A stretch of DNA of 64,000 nucleotides from a virus. The translations under genes and the position numbers were made by a program. Shown here piece after piece: positions 52,799 to 62,070 of this stretch. The notes below the pieces were generated by a model. The model saw only the letters and a list, made by a program, of their open reading frames with translations, was not told the origin of the DNA and searched no databases. The stretch is taken from the IMG/VR virus record IMGVR_UViG_3300028423_000861, positions 1-64,000 of that record; one strand, written 5' to 3'. Within the stretch, counting starts at the first letter, position 1; every line of letters begins with the position of its first letter.

Positions 52799-55765
52799 TT
52801 ATACTGAACCTTCAAGGTAATTTCGTTCAAGTGCCGCAACGGCGGAAATTGTAATACCAGTTGATCTTGTAATCGTACCGGATGCAATAACGAACTGAGC
52901 GTTATTGAGTCCGATAGCAACCAACGTAACCGGTGCGTCTGTTTGAGCACTTGCTGAACCTCTTTGGGTGTTAACATCGTAGTCGTATGTGAATGGAATA
53001 CTAATGTTACCAGCAGCGTCGACAGATCCAGCTGCTCCTGTATGTGTTCCTGTGCCGTTAATATCACCGAAAATCTGGATATCATCTGCATCTTCAACTA
53101 GGATAGCATCTTTGGTTCCGTAATCACGACCAAGGTTATCACCTGCATTGTCATTCGTAAAGAACAACCAATATTTTGCATTTGTATCGCCTTCGAGGTT
53201 TGAGTTGAAAACCAAGCTTCCGGATGCAGTGAACGGGAAGTTACGGCTTGTTTCACTATGGTCTTGGAATGTAGCGTTGTTGATGTCGCTAGTGTTAAGA
53301 TCATCAATGAACAAGTCAATACCTGTTCCTGTTGGAGTAGCAAAGCTCATCAAGAGGTCTGTAATGTTACCAATTGATGTTCCGTTACCAAAGTCGATGT
53401 CTGCGTCATCACGTAGCTGGTTCTGAATAAACTGGAAACACTCCTGCAAGGTTCCGTTATTACCAAACAGTCTCCAACGATATGCAAATGTTCCTGTACC
53501 AATTTGACGCTTGAATCCTTCACGGACTTCAATTGTTGCGGCAGTGTCAGTTGCATTTGTTGTTAGAGTATCTGTTGTAACAAGTGTGATTTGTGAACTG
53601 CTGTCACGTGTTAGAACTGTATAACGGCCATCATTTTCACCACCGTTTTCAGAACCACTTATAACAATCATTGTACCTGGCCCAACACTTGCATCCCATG
53701 TATCACCTGTTAGCGTAATAGTTCTTGCTGATCCATCAAAGTTGTAGTTTGTGGCTGCTGTGGTTTGTGTTAATTCGTCCTTGAACTGTAGGAACATTCC
53801 TGGTTCACGGATTTCATATGTAACTCCACCATCACGTGATGCCGGCCATTCTTCATCTAGAGTGTTGACATAAACAGTTGTAGCTGTTGGTAATACGGCA
53901 TTACTGTCATAATTACTGTCAACAATCTTATAAACACCAACATCAGTTGTGTCGGTTGTTCCGCCTGTAATAACAAGTATATCTCCTGCTTCAACACTTC
54001 CAAACGGTGAGTTAGTCGTGTCGGTTATTTCACCAAGTGCACCCGAAGCAACTGTTCCTGGTGCAACATTAATAATACCTTCACCAGCAGTACCACCATC
54101 TGTTGTGCTTGAAACAATAACACTTGAGTAAACATCATATTCAACGTCTGTGGTGTCATCAACTGACTGCCAATCTCCATTAAACACGAAGTCGCCATCA
54201 GCATTTACATATTCAACATCATCAACTACGAGCTCTGTTTCACTTGTAACTGAAGCGATCAAATAATATCCAACGTCGCTTGTTGATGATGTTGGATCTG
54301 CTGTAATACGCAACACATCACCAACGGCGACACCGTCACTCTGGAAAGTTGCGCCAGAATCTGTAAATGTCAATGTTGAGCTCTTGGTTCCGGTTGTGCC
54401 TGTTGATAGTTCTGCGCTGGTTCCATTAGGATCTGCAGAGAACTTGTATGGGCTTGTGCCGAAAATTTGTGCGTCGGTGATTGTAATAGCTGCGTCTGCT
54501 GTAGCAGTAAGCGGGAATCGGTTAACAATAGTTTGTAGTGTGCTAACACCGATGTCTGCAATCTCTGACTGAGCGTATGTTCGACCCTTTTTACGAGCGA
54601 ATAGTTTGAGGTAGGTTGTTCGGTCAAAGCCATCACCATATGCACCATCCTGGTTAGGGTCATCAAGAATCTGAACTGATTCGTTAACAACACCGGTAAA
54701 GGTAAAGTCGTTTTTGGCTGTTGTTGCGCTGACCTGCTGGTAATAAACTTGAGTGTCAATATCAAGAGAACCAAGTGTAACAACACCGGTCCAACGTGCT
54801 AGGTCTTGGTCACCAACCTGGTTACGTGTCTTTTCAGCCCATCCTCCAGTTCTAACCTTTTTACGGGTATAATCGTTGAACCAATTCCAGTTATCGTGTG
54901 CTGAACCGCCGCCAACTTCGAACTGCTCACTGGTAATAGCCTCGAAAGGAAATTCTGTTCGGATAAGGTCGTCGTTGTAATCACCTGACAAGTCAGTGAT
55001 TAGTGAGTCAACACGCCATTCATCCTTACCAAAGGAGTATATAGCCTGGAGGGTAATACCGTCTTTAACGTCGCCATCATCATCACCTGTGGTTTCATTT
55101 CCATTAATAAATTCACCAGTTGGTGTTGTTGATGCGACAACTGCACTTGCACCGTTGTTAAACACACCGACAAGAATACGATCATCAAACGTGTGTGTTG
55201 TTCCGGTTGCATCACTGTTTAGTGTGAGAACGGTTCCAGCCAATGCATTTGCGTATGTTGTTGCAAGACTGATAGTGTTTGCATCAACCCAGATAATGTA
55301 ATAAACATTACCCACTGTGAGTGCTGTATCAGCGCCACCACCACCTGCACTGGTGTAAACAATGGCATCGCCAGTAACATATCCGTGTGCGTTGATTGTA
55401 ATTTGGTTTGAAGCAACGGTAGTCAAATCAACCGTTGTTTGTGCAACAGTCAGTGATGTAGTTGCTGCACCTGTTGAACCATTATCAATATCCACTGCTG
55501 TGAATGCTGATGTTGATGGTGTTGTGTCGACGAAATAATGACCTGCGTCTGGTCCTGTTAAAACCGCTGCAACGTCACCTTCAGTAATGCCTGTCCATCC
55601 TGTTCCATCTGTATTGGTGATTTCGCTTGTAGTTGACACGTAGCAGTTTGCTAGTGTTGCGCCACGCTGTGTATCACCAACCGGATAAATTGAGATTTCC
55701 TGGCTAGCTGTACCGAAAATAACGTCATAGCGACCGATTAGATCTGGATCGGTAATAATTGCCAT
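52799..55765 (-). CDS. Large putative tail/fibre structural protein, 988 aa
   Basis: A threonine-, serine- and glycine-rich beta protein typical of tail fibres or long baseplate proteins. An N-terminal particle-binding region (TDPDLIGRYDVIFGTASQEI) leads to repeated Ig-like or beta-solenoid segments. It shares order and several blocks with the 655-residue protein at 55828 (DTQVYYQQV vs GTQIYVARN; TTYLKLFARKKGRTY vs NGYLTVYARLANTTY) and ends ALERNYLEGSV against ITERNYLVGSI. The two are paralogues. Confidence 0.82.
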   Translation of the reverse strand: MAIITDPDLIGRYDVIFGTASQEISIYPVGDTQRGATLANCYVSTTSEITNTDGTGWTGITEGDVAAVLTGPDAGHYFVDTTPSTSAFTAVDIDNGSTGAATTSLTVAQTTVDLTTVASNQITINAHGYVTGDAIVYTSAGGGGADTALTVGNVYYIIWVDANTISLATTYANALAGTVLTLNSDATGTTHTFDDRILVGVFNNGASAVVASTTPTGEFINGNETTGDDDGDVKDGITLQAIYSFGKDEWRVDSLITDLSGDYNDDLIRTEFPFEAITSEQFEVGGGSAHDNWNWFNDYTRKKVRTGGWAEKTRNQVGDQDLARWTGVVTLGSLDIDTQVYYQQVSATTAKNDFTFTGVVNESVQILDDPNQDGAYGDGFDRTTYLKLFARKKGRTYAQSEIADIGVSTLQTIVNRFPLTATADAAITITDAQIFGTSPYKFSADPNGTSAELSTGTTGTKSSTLTFTDSGATFQSDGVAVGDVLRITADPTSSTSDVGYYLIASVTSETELVVDDVEYVNADGDFVFNGDWQSVDDTTDVEYDVYSSVIVSSTTDGGTAGEGIINVAPGTVASGALGEITDTTNSPFGSVEAGDILVITGGTTDTTDVGVYKIVDSNYDSNAVLPTATTVYVNTLDEEWPASRDGGVTYEIREPGMFLQFKDELTQTTAATNYNFDGSARTITLTGDTWDASVGPGTMIVISGSENGGENDGRYTVLTRDSSSQITLVTTDTLTTNATDTAATIEVREGFKRQIGTGTFAYRWRLFGNNGTLQECFQFIQNQLRDDADIDFGNGTSIGNITDLLMSFATPTGTGIDLFIDDLNTSDINNATFQDHSETSRNFPFTASGSLVFNSNLEGDTNAKYWLFFTNDNAGDNLGRDYGTKDAILVEDADDIQIFGDINGTGTHTGAAGSVDAAGNISIPFTYDYDVNTQRGSASAQTDAPVTLVAIGLNNAQFVIASGTITRSTGITISAVAALERNYLEGSV

Positions 55766-55807
55766 GTCTTAGTATCCCTCCTGGTTAATTATTGCATATG
55801 CTAGAGT

Positions 55808-55815
55808 TATTTATG
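55808..55815 (-). promoter_or_regulatory. Late-promoter-like octamer CATAAATA
   Basis: CATAAATA followed by ACTC on the minus strand, about 43 bases before the 988-residue gene, which has AGGAGG before its ATG. Confidence 0.55.
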
Positions 55816-55827
55816 CAAAACCGGCAA

Positions 55828-57795
55828 TTATATGGATCCAACGAGGTAATTTCGTTCAGTAATTTGCTGAACTGGAATACTCTGATTTGTATTGGTTAAC
55901 TGTAGTCCTGTTAGTCGAATATCTTTAGCGAACAGGTTGAAAATCACAACGATTAAGTTAATGTCTGTCGTATATGTATATGTATAGCTAAAATCTCCAA
56001 GGAAGGTGGCTGAAAAAGTTGCTCCGGTTCCGGTTCCTCCAGTCACACTTATCGGAGCAGATGGGTTTTCAGTGTATCCTGATCCAGGATCTGCAACACT
56101 TACAGAAGTAATACTGCCACCGCCATCAACACTATCAACATTCAATTGTGCTGCGGTTGTAAAAGTGCCACCTTGTAATGTAAGTGTATCGTTTACTGAG
56201 TATCCTGATCCACCTGAAATAATGTTAGCACTTCTTAATGTACTTTCACTACTTTCTGTTCCGGCGATTTCTATACCTTTTGTAGTAGATAGATCTGAAT
56301 TGAAAAGCCTGATTTCCGAATCTGTCTGGATACCGGTTAGAGTAAATGTAACCTGAAGTGGTTCTTCATATGTCACACCATCATCAGCAATAACTTGGTA
56401 ATTGTTAAGATCATCACCAGTGACATTTATCAAATACACTCCTGGTGCTCCAAAAAATCTTCCACCAGCGAATGTGCCAAGAGGACTTGCTTTGGTTGGC
56501 GTAAATGGAGTAACAGTTGTCGTCGTATTAAGACTATTACCTCCTATAACCAAGTTTTCACCAGTTACAAACGTCCCTTGTGAATTATTCAGCGTAACAT
56601 AAGTGTCTGATGAGTTCTTATTTGTAACGTACCCGGTTGCTCCTGACACCGAGCCCGTAACCTCGTCACCAATATTGACTGTGCCAGTTTCTGATGTATA
56701 ATCTATTCTATAGTCGATACCAATATATTGTTCTCCGTCAAGACCATTAAGTTGGGTAGTAGAACCTCTACGTGTAATATACTTCACGTATTCATAGACA
56801 TAACTTAGTGAGTTATTTGCACAATCCAATTGTATTGAATAATTCTCATTTGTTGTATCACTGTTAACATCGGCTGTATATGGACCTGTATAATTTATTG
56901 TTATCCCATTCGCAGCAATAACACCTGTTGTCTCGTTATTCAAATCATCCTGTGTAGCAAGTGGAATAGCAATACGACCACCGTTACTTGCATCCGAAAC
57001 AAAGTTATCATATGTGGTATTTGCTAAACGTGCATATACAGTCAAGTAACCGTTATCAATAAGTGTACCAAATTCATTTATTGGGAACAGTCTATCTATA
57101 GATCCTGTTGGAAAGAAAGTATCAAATGTCGTTTGATTCCTAGCAACATAAATTTGTGTTCCAGGAACAATCGTACCAATTGTATACAAGTTTGCCCATT
57201 CCCAGTTACCTGACTCAGGAGTAGCATCATTTTGGGTTGCTGTGTTTGATGATGTAGATGCGGTTAGTGTTCCTGTACTTGTAAAGCTATCCGTCGCGGC
57301 GCTTGAATCCGGTCGAATCCAAACTTGGAAATTCGTAGTATCAACATAAAGTATTTTACCACTATCTCCATCAGTGTGAGTTACTGTATCACCCTCATCG
57401 CTTGTTACCAGATTAAACGCCGTGCTTGAACACTGAACACGTATAATTCCGATATTGGTTGTTTCGGTTCTTGTCCATCCTGTCGTTGTGATACCACCAC
57501 CTGTAAAATGTTGAATAGTAAAAGGATCAATAAACCAAGGCTCGTTATCGTTTGTTTCAATTTCACCTATTGTATACTGTGTTGGCGTTACCGCACGAAA
57601 CGGAACACCTTCATTCATATAATCTCCGGCGCCAGCTGTGACATTATCAAAAACGTCCATCACAGCTGAATATACTTCATTAACGGTTCTCGTAGCAGTA
57701 TTTGCCGCAGACCCAGTCCATTTGATCTGCTTGTCTCCGCCAGTATCATCTGTAAAGTAGATGGTAATATCACCACCAAGAACTGAAACACTCAT
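55828..57795 (-). CDS. Putative tail/fibre structural protein, 655 aa, paralogue of the 988-aa protein
   Basis: Same overall plan as the gene downstream, with an internal module GSVSGATGYVTNKNSSDTYV (also seen in T4-like baseplate proteins) and a glycine-rich segment (GGTFTTAAQLNVDSVDGGGS). It ends ITERNYLVGSI. The start overlaps the end of the upstream gene by 4 bases (ATGA). Confidence 0.8.
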   Translation of the reverse strand: MSVSVLGGDITIYFTDDTGGDKQIKWTGSAANTATRTVNEVYSAVMDVFDNVTAGAGDYMNEGVPFRAVTPTQYTIGEIETNDNEPWFIDPFTIQHFTGGGITTTGWTRTETTNIGIIRVQCSSTAFNLVTSDEGDTVTHTDGDSGKILYVDTTNFQVWIRPDSSAATDSFTSTGTLTASTSSNTATQNDATPESGNWEWANLYTIGTIVPGTQIYVARNQTTFDTFFPTGSIDRLFPINEFGTLIDNGYLTVYARLANTTYDNFVSDASNGGRIAIPLATQDDLNNETTGVIAANGITINYTGPYTADVNSDTTNENYSIQLDCANNSLSYVYEYVKYITRRGSTTQLNGLDGEQYIGIDYRIDYTSETGTVNIGDEVTGSVSGATGYVTNKNSSDTYVTLNNSQGTFVTGENLVIGGNSLNTTTTVTPFTPTKASPLGTFAGGRFFGAPGVYLINVTGDDLNNYQVIADDGVTYEEPLQVTFTLTGIQTDSEIRLFNSDLSTTKGIEIAGTESSESTLRSANIISGGSGYSVNDTLTLQGGTFTTAAQLNVDSVDGGGSITSVSVADPGSGYTENPSAPISVTGGTGTGATFSATFLGDFSYTYTYTTDINLIVVIFNLFAKDIRLTGLQLTNTNQSIPVQQITERNYLVGSI

Positions 57796-59486
57796 GCCGC
57801 TGCTATAATATCCTCGTTAAGTGTTACGGTTAGGAGAAGTCCTGAACCCGTATTAGCCGTGGTTTCGACAGGCACATATCGTGTGCTGCCGGTAGTGCTT
57901 CTGCGCACCCTAATATAAACATCATTGTTTGCCGATGTTGAAAATGTAACATCTCCATTAACATCCGTCTCATCATTCGCTAATTCTGTATCCGTTCCAA
58001 CATCATATACTGCAACAACTGCACCAGTTACTGGGTTAGTAGTCGAATCAACAACGGTAATCGTGACACTCACGTTGTTATTGATAGTTACAGTCCCGGT
58101 CGAGTTTGTAGTGTCAACAGTGGGAGTATCTCCACCTGTAACATTAATTGTTATAGGACTTCCACTCGTATTAACTAAAACTTCATTTCCTGTTCCGCCA
58201 TCTGTAGCTGCATACCCATCGTATGTAAAATTTGAAAATGTAAATGGAGAATTAGTAGCATCAGCTATTTCAATAGCATGGCCTGTGCCACCTGATGTAA
58301 AACTGAGATCACTCAAATTGGTAGTATCTTCAATCAATACAGCCGCTTCCGCTGTTCCAGTAGATGTTGTCGCTGATATATCATTATTGCGGAATTCTGT
58401 TTGTCCAATAACAATTTGTGAACATCCACTAAAGCTAGTAGCAAAAATTTCATGATTTGGACCAGCTGTGGCATCTGTAGTAAATGTGACTCCTTGAGTA
58501 AAGCCACCAAAGGTGCAACCATATAGTCCTAGCGTATCTATATTTGCACTTGATGCAGTAAAAAATGCACCAACGCCAGCAGGGGTGATAAGAGAACATC
58601 CTTCTGACCCCGAACCAATACCATCACGAACACCAAGAATAAAACTGGTCGTGCCAGTTGCGTTTCCTGTTATAGTATATCCATATTTGTTAGTGCTGAA
58701 ATTTCGATCTTCGAAAACAACGGTTTGTCCTGTATCCTCAAAATCAAGACTTCCGGTCCCAGCACTATCACCAAATGTTAGAGGTCCTTGGAGACCAATC
58801 AAGTCAGCACCCAGCTCTCTGCAAATACCATATGCACCTGAAGTCGCACTTGCTGTGGTAACATGGTCAGCGGTAGAACGATCTCTTTGAGCAATTTCTA
58901 AAAATTTACCCTCTGTTCCTGTTCCGCCACCTGTAATGGTCAATCCGCCGTTGCCGTAGAATATGATGTCAACAAAACAGTTTTCCTGGTTACCAACACT
59001 CTTAGCAAGCGTTTTAAAAACTGCACCAATATCATCAATACTTGTTAGAACCAATGAACCAGCACCACCGCCGGCAAGTGTTGTTGTATTTGCAGGTAAA
59101 TTACCAGTATCGATAGTAAAACATTGCCAGACAACTGGTCCATCGTCGTGGCGGAAACCCGCACCATCAGAGCCGCCAACGTGATATCCAGCAGCATTGG
59201 TTCCATCACCCAAATAAACTTGAATTCCTCCATTTACTGTTGTGTCAAGAACTCCACCCGGGAGCATCCACACATAAACTAAGGTATCTGTTAGATCAAC
59301 TCCTGCCGGCAATGTATGATAAACATCTTCAGTAGCAGTTGAGACCTGGATACCCAAACAAGCATTTGCCTCAACAGGATCTGGTGCACTAGTAAAAACA
59401 GTTGGACTACCTGAAGAACTAGTCCATCCAGTGTTGGCGTCAGCTTCGTCAACAACAGTCCTGTTATCCAAAATAGTTACTGCCAT
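57792..59486 (-). CDS. Putative fibre/adhesin with beta-solenoid and Ig-like C-terminus, 564 aa
   Basis: Alternating G/T/S and hydrophobic residues in the first 430 residues suggest a right-handed beta-helix (pectin-lyase-like) domain. The C-terminal 90 residues (NPVTGAVVAVYDVGTDTELA, then DVNGDVTFS) look like a carboxypeptidase-regulatory or Ig-like domain. This is a plausible receptor-contacting protein. Same operon as the other virion genes. Confidence 0.75.
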   Translation of the reverse strand: MAVTILDNRTVVDEADANTGWTSSSGSPTVFTSAPDPVEANACLGIQVSTATEDVYHTLPAGVDLTDTLVYVWMLPGGVLDTTVNGGIQVYLGDGTNAAGYHVGGSDGAGFRHDDGPVVWQCFTIDTGNLPANTTTLAGGGAGSLVLTSIDDIGAVFKTLAKSVGNQENCFVDIIFYGNGGLTITGGGTGTEGKFLEIAQRDRSTADHVTTASATSGAYGICRELGADLIGLQGPLTFGDSAGTGSLDFEDTGQTVVFEDRNFSTNKYGYTITGNATGTTSFILGVRDGIGSGSEGCSLITPAGVGAFFTASSANIDTLGLYGCTFGGFTQGVTFTTDATAGPNHEIFATSFSGCSQIVIGQTEFRNNDISATTSTGTAEAAVLIEDTTNLSDLSFTSGGTGHAIEIADATNSPFTFSNFTYDGYAATDGGTGNEVLVNTSGSPITINVTGGDTPTVDTTNSTGTVTINNNVSVTITVVDSTTNPVTGAVVAVYDVGTDTELANDETDVNGDVTFSTSANNDVYIRVRRSTTGSTRYVPVETTANTGSGLLLTVTLNEDIIAAA

Positions 59487-59911
59487 TATCTCTCCTTGAG
59501 GAACCGGTCATAAAGAATCATTATAGCGGCCTGCTCTCCCCAAAATCCTCCATTATTAACCATACTTGGAATTTTAACAGCATGGTCTATACCTTCACGA
59601 AATTCGGTCATATATGGAGAAAAACCAGTTCTACCAATAACGTAGAGCGCATTTGTTGGATGGTTAAAATCAGGAAGTTCAACAGTTGCATTTTCATCAA
59701 CAAAAACTCTTTCAAAATTTTGTTGATCGGTTTCTGCAAAAACCTCTTGTAGGTTTGTTTTTTCTAAACAACGACTTTTGCTAATACCTGAAACTGGAAC
59801 CATATAAAATTCATCAAGTCCAAATTCCTTTAATGGATGTATCCACACATCAAATTCATTAATTGGAGACCGCCAGCCCAATTCCCAATGTCCGACTACT
59901 TTTACTGTCAT
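59486..59911 (-). CDS. Hypothetical protein with SPOUT-like motif, 141 aa
   Basis: A conserved-looking protein (VVGHWELGWRSPINEFDVWI). The segment ELPDFNHPTNALYVIGRTGF resembles the LPxxxxPxNAxxVxGxE knot of SPOUT RNA methyltransferases, and the position within a virion operon is odd for such an enzyme. The glycine-rich loop is only partly matched, so this is a weak suggestion. Confidence 0.6.
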   Translation of the reverse strand: MTVKVVGHWELGWRSPINEFDVWIHPLKEFGLDEFYMVPVSGISKSRCLEKTNLQEVFAETDQQNFERVFVDENATVELPDFNHPTNALYVIGRTGFSPYMTEFREGIDHAVKIPSMVNNGGFWGEQAAIMILYDRFLKER

Positions 59912-59914
59912 ATT

Positions 59915-60313
59915 TTACTCCAATGTAATCTGTAATGTAATACGAATTTCATCGCCGTTGTTTTGAATGTTTAGTGGCGCATTAGTAAACCGTTCTGCCC
60001 ACATAAGCGCCCCGCTAGTTGCTTGCACTACGTAATATCCATATACATTACCAGCAGCACCGGTAAATGTAAATGTAACTTCTGGATACGCTGCGGTTGA
60101 TGGGCTTCCTGGTGTTACTGTCCAGCTTGCCGCAGTCAAAGGAACATCAGCATAACCACCTCCTGATGTTTCTGTATAAGTTAGTTCTGTATCGCTCTCG
60201 CTTGGTGTAGTATCTGAACTATAAAGTTTCAGAACAAGATCTTCAGGTGCTGTTTTATTGAGGAAGTTTTCCAAAATAATGGCTTCAGAGCTATTTGGGA
60301 CGAGTAAGGTCAT
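59915..60313 (-). CDS. Putative virion protein, 132 aa
   Basis: A beta-rich protein (VLKLYSSDTTPSESDTELTY and EVTFTFTGAAGNVYGYYVVQ) of a kind frequent in tail operons. It shares a 4-base overlap with the acidic protein upstream. Function not assigned. Confidence 0.7.
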   Translation of the reverse strand: MTLLVPNSSEAIILENFLNKTAPEDLVLKLYSSDTTPSESDTELTYTETSGGGYADVPLTAASWTVTPGSPSTAAYPEVTFTFTGAAGNVYGYYVVQATSGALMWAERFTNAPLNIQNNGDEIRITLQITLE

Positions 60314-61032
60314 TCGTTATCCTTTGGTTTTCTTTTCTTGCGTGTCTGTGTTTTTTCGGTTCGAGGTTCTTCCTGTTTAACTTCGATTAACGGTTCACCC
60401 TCAGGAGCCTCCTCAACATGCTCGCGAACAGTTTTGATCCAGTTATTTTCATCACGCTCTACTGCTTTGGTTACCGTGCGTTTTGTTTCGGGTAATGTCA
60501 CATGGATAACCGGAGCAGGAACATGAATAACAGGATTGAAATTTTGCATTTCGTCGATTTTGTCGATTAGCTTTCCTACCAATTGAATAAGAAGAGCAGT
60601 TTCACTCATTTCCTGAGTATCACCCGGATCCTCTGTGCTGGCATTTGGAACATATGTTAGAGGGCTTTCTTCCTCTTCTTGCGGTTGACGAGCATTGCGG
60701 AAAGAAACGTCGGCATTTTCAGCCAATTGTTCTTCATCTTCAACTTCTTGCTCTAGCTCGTCAATTTCATCATTCTCTTCAACAGCTTCATCATTCTCTT
60801 CAACAGCTTGTTGAGCAGCTTTTTCGGTTACTCGTGCAAGACGTTCGTTGAGGCTTTTGATCTGACTAGCAGCATCGAATTCCTTGTCGGCATGTTTTGC
60901 AACGTATTCTTTACTTGCTACAGATTCAGTAACTTCGCCCGATTCGTCAGTGCTGCGAAATTTAACTTCAGCACTGGGCTTGAGTTTACTCACTGTAGTA
61001 ATGTAATCATTAAGATCTTTTTTAGTGGCCAT
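60310..61032 (-). CDS. Acidic coiled-coil protein of the virion operon, 240 aa
   Basis: Mostly charged: a coiled-coil segment (ASQIKSLNERLARVTEKAAQ), a low-complexity acidic region with a duplicated AVEENDE unit, a P/V-rich stretch (NPVIHVPAPVIHVTLPETKR) and a lysine-rich end. First gene of the late operon, with AGAGGAT before ATG. It may be a scaffold or chaperone, but nothing decides. Confidence 0.7.
   Translation of the reverse strand: MATKKDLNDYITTVSKLKPSAEVKFRSTDESGEVTESVASKEYVAKHADKEFDAASQIKSLNERLARVTEKAAQQAVEENDEAVEENDEIDELEQEVEDEEQLAENADVSFRNARQPQEEEESPLTYVPNASTEDPGDTQEMSETALLIQLVGKLIDKIDEMQNFNPVIHVPAPVIHVTLPETKRTVTKAVERDENNWIKTVREHVEEAPEGEPLIEVKQEEPRTEKTQTRKKRKPKDNE
60766..60807. 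repeat. Two exact 21-bp tandem repeats
   Basis: Two identical 21-base units (each starting TTCATCATTCTC on the plus strand) keep the reading frame and encode a duplicated seven-residue acidic unit. A site for copy-number change by slippage. Confidence 0.9.
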
Positions 61033-61052
61033 GATTTATCCTCTGGTGTATC

Positions 61053-61060
61053 TATTTATC
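61053..61060 (-). promoter_or_regulatory. Late-promoter-like octamer GATAAATA of the fibre operon
   Basis: GATAAATA 21 bases before the ATG at 61032 on the minus strand. A second copy is at 61110-61117, just after the synthetase-like gene. Confidence 0.55.
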
Positions 61061-61132
61061 CGGAATCAGGCACTTACTGAAAACCGCACAGTGTAATTAA
61101 CCGCGCGGTTATTTATCTGAGCGTCTGTTCTT

Positions 61133-61681
61133 TCAAACAGATGTATTCTGCAATGCCTGCGTATACCTAGGTTCGGCTATTCCAGTCCCATATACCCACC
61201 AACCAACTGCATCGTGGTATCTACGTCCGTAGCTGCCTACTTCGATTCCATTAATTTCTATATCCCAACCGGCCTGGGTTTCAACAACAGTTGCTGAATC
61301 TCCCATGAATTTTTCGGCACGTTTGAGAACTTCCCATGCAGCAAATTTTGACTCTTCAGAGTTCACGCAACGTGTGAACAATTCGACTTTGAAAAATTGA
61401 TTTTGGTGTAGGTCGTCCACCCGTTCATTTCTAAAACACGGACCAGCACTTACAAAATTTACACCTTCTAGTTGGTTGTCTATGGATAATTGCAAGAAAG
61501 CTTGTTCAGCACTACCAACCAATCCGCCTTTTCCTGCTACACGATAGATATTTGATCTCTTTTCACAGGTAATTTCCAGTGCTTCAAGAGACACAAACCA
61601 CGGTGTTTCAATGTATTTGAAACCATGGTCCTGGTAGAATTCTACCGCATTACTGATTAATTTCCAATTAATATTTTTCAT
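61133..61681 (-). CDS. Minimal class II aminoacyl-tRNA synthetase-like core, 182 aa
   Basis: The order of blocks is that of a class II synthetase catalytic core: FYQDHGFKYIETPWFVS (motif 1-like, 15-31), GLVGSAEQAFLQL (53-65), motif 2 GPCFRNERVDDLHQNQFFKV (80-99) with R84 and E86, and motif 3 VYGTGIAEPRYTQAL (163-177) with R172. No anticodon-binding domain is present. Candidates are a tRNA-acting enzyme, an AsnA- or HisZ-like paralogue, or an amino-acid adenylating enzyme. It could be linked to the suppressor tRNA, but only as speculation. Confidence 0.75.
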   Translation of the reverse strand: MKNINWKLISNAVEFYQDHGFKYIETPWFVSLEALEITCEKRSNIYRVAGKGGLVGSAEQAFLQLSIDNQLEGVNFVSAGPCFRNERVDDLHQNQFFKVELFTRCVNSEESKFAAWEVLKRAEKFMGDSATVVETQAGWDIEINGIEVGSYGRRYHDAVGWWVYGTGIAEPRYTQALQNTSV

Positions 61682-61758
61682 TTATCTAATCATGTCTTTA
61701 TTATACTTATTATAAATTATCATATTTTAAATATGTGAGTAAGATCGGAATTTATAAC

Positions 61759-62070
61759 ATGTTCATAATAAAACAAAATGATACGGCACCTTCTATTAAA
61801 GCTATACTCAGTGGATTTAGCGATTTGACTGGCGTATCTGTAGTTTTTAATATGAAGCCAACTGATGATGACACTGTAAAAATATCTCGAGGCACTGGAA
61901 ATATCGTAGATGAAACAAAAAAACTTGTCGAGTATGAATGGCAAGCAGCAGATACAGACACATCTGGAACATTTTATGGAGAATTTGAAGTTACTTATTC
62001 CGACGGATCAATAGAAACCTACCCAAACAACACCTGTCTTCAAATCAAGATTATTGACGATATCGCTTAA
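61759..62070 (+). CDS. BppU-like baseplate N-terminal-domain protein, 103 aa
   Basis: The pattern FIIKQNDTAPSIKAILSG, then VVFNMKPTDDDTVKIS, a GxIxDxxxxxVxYEW block, and GEFEVTYSDGSIETYPN is the phage baseplate upper protein (BppU) N-terminal domain found in many tail proteins. Only this domain is present. It is on the plus strand, and its TAA shares bases with the stop of the convergent gene. ATG at 61759; an upstream GTG is less likely. Confidence 0.78.
   Translation: MFIIKQNDTAPSIKAILSGFSDLTGVSVVFNMKPTDDDTVKISRGTGNIVDETKKLVEYEWQAADTDTSGTFYGEFEVTYSDGSIETYPNNTCLQIKIIDDIA

Noticed and set aside
61735-61758. GTG start for the BppU-like gene, adding eight residues
   Set aside because: The family begins at the MFIIKQND position and the extra residues match nothing.
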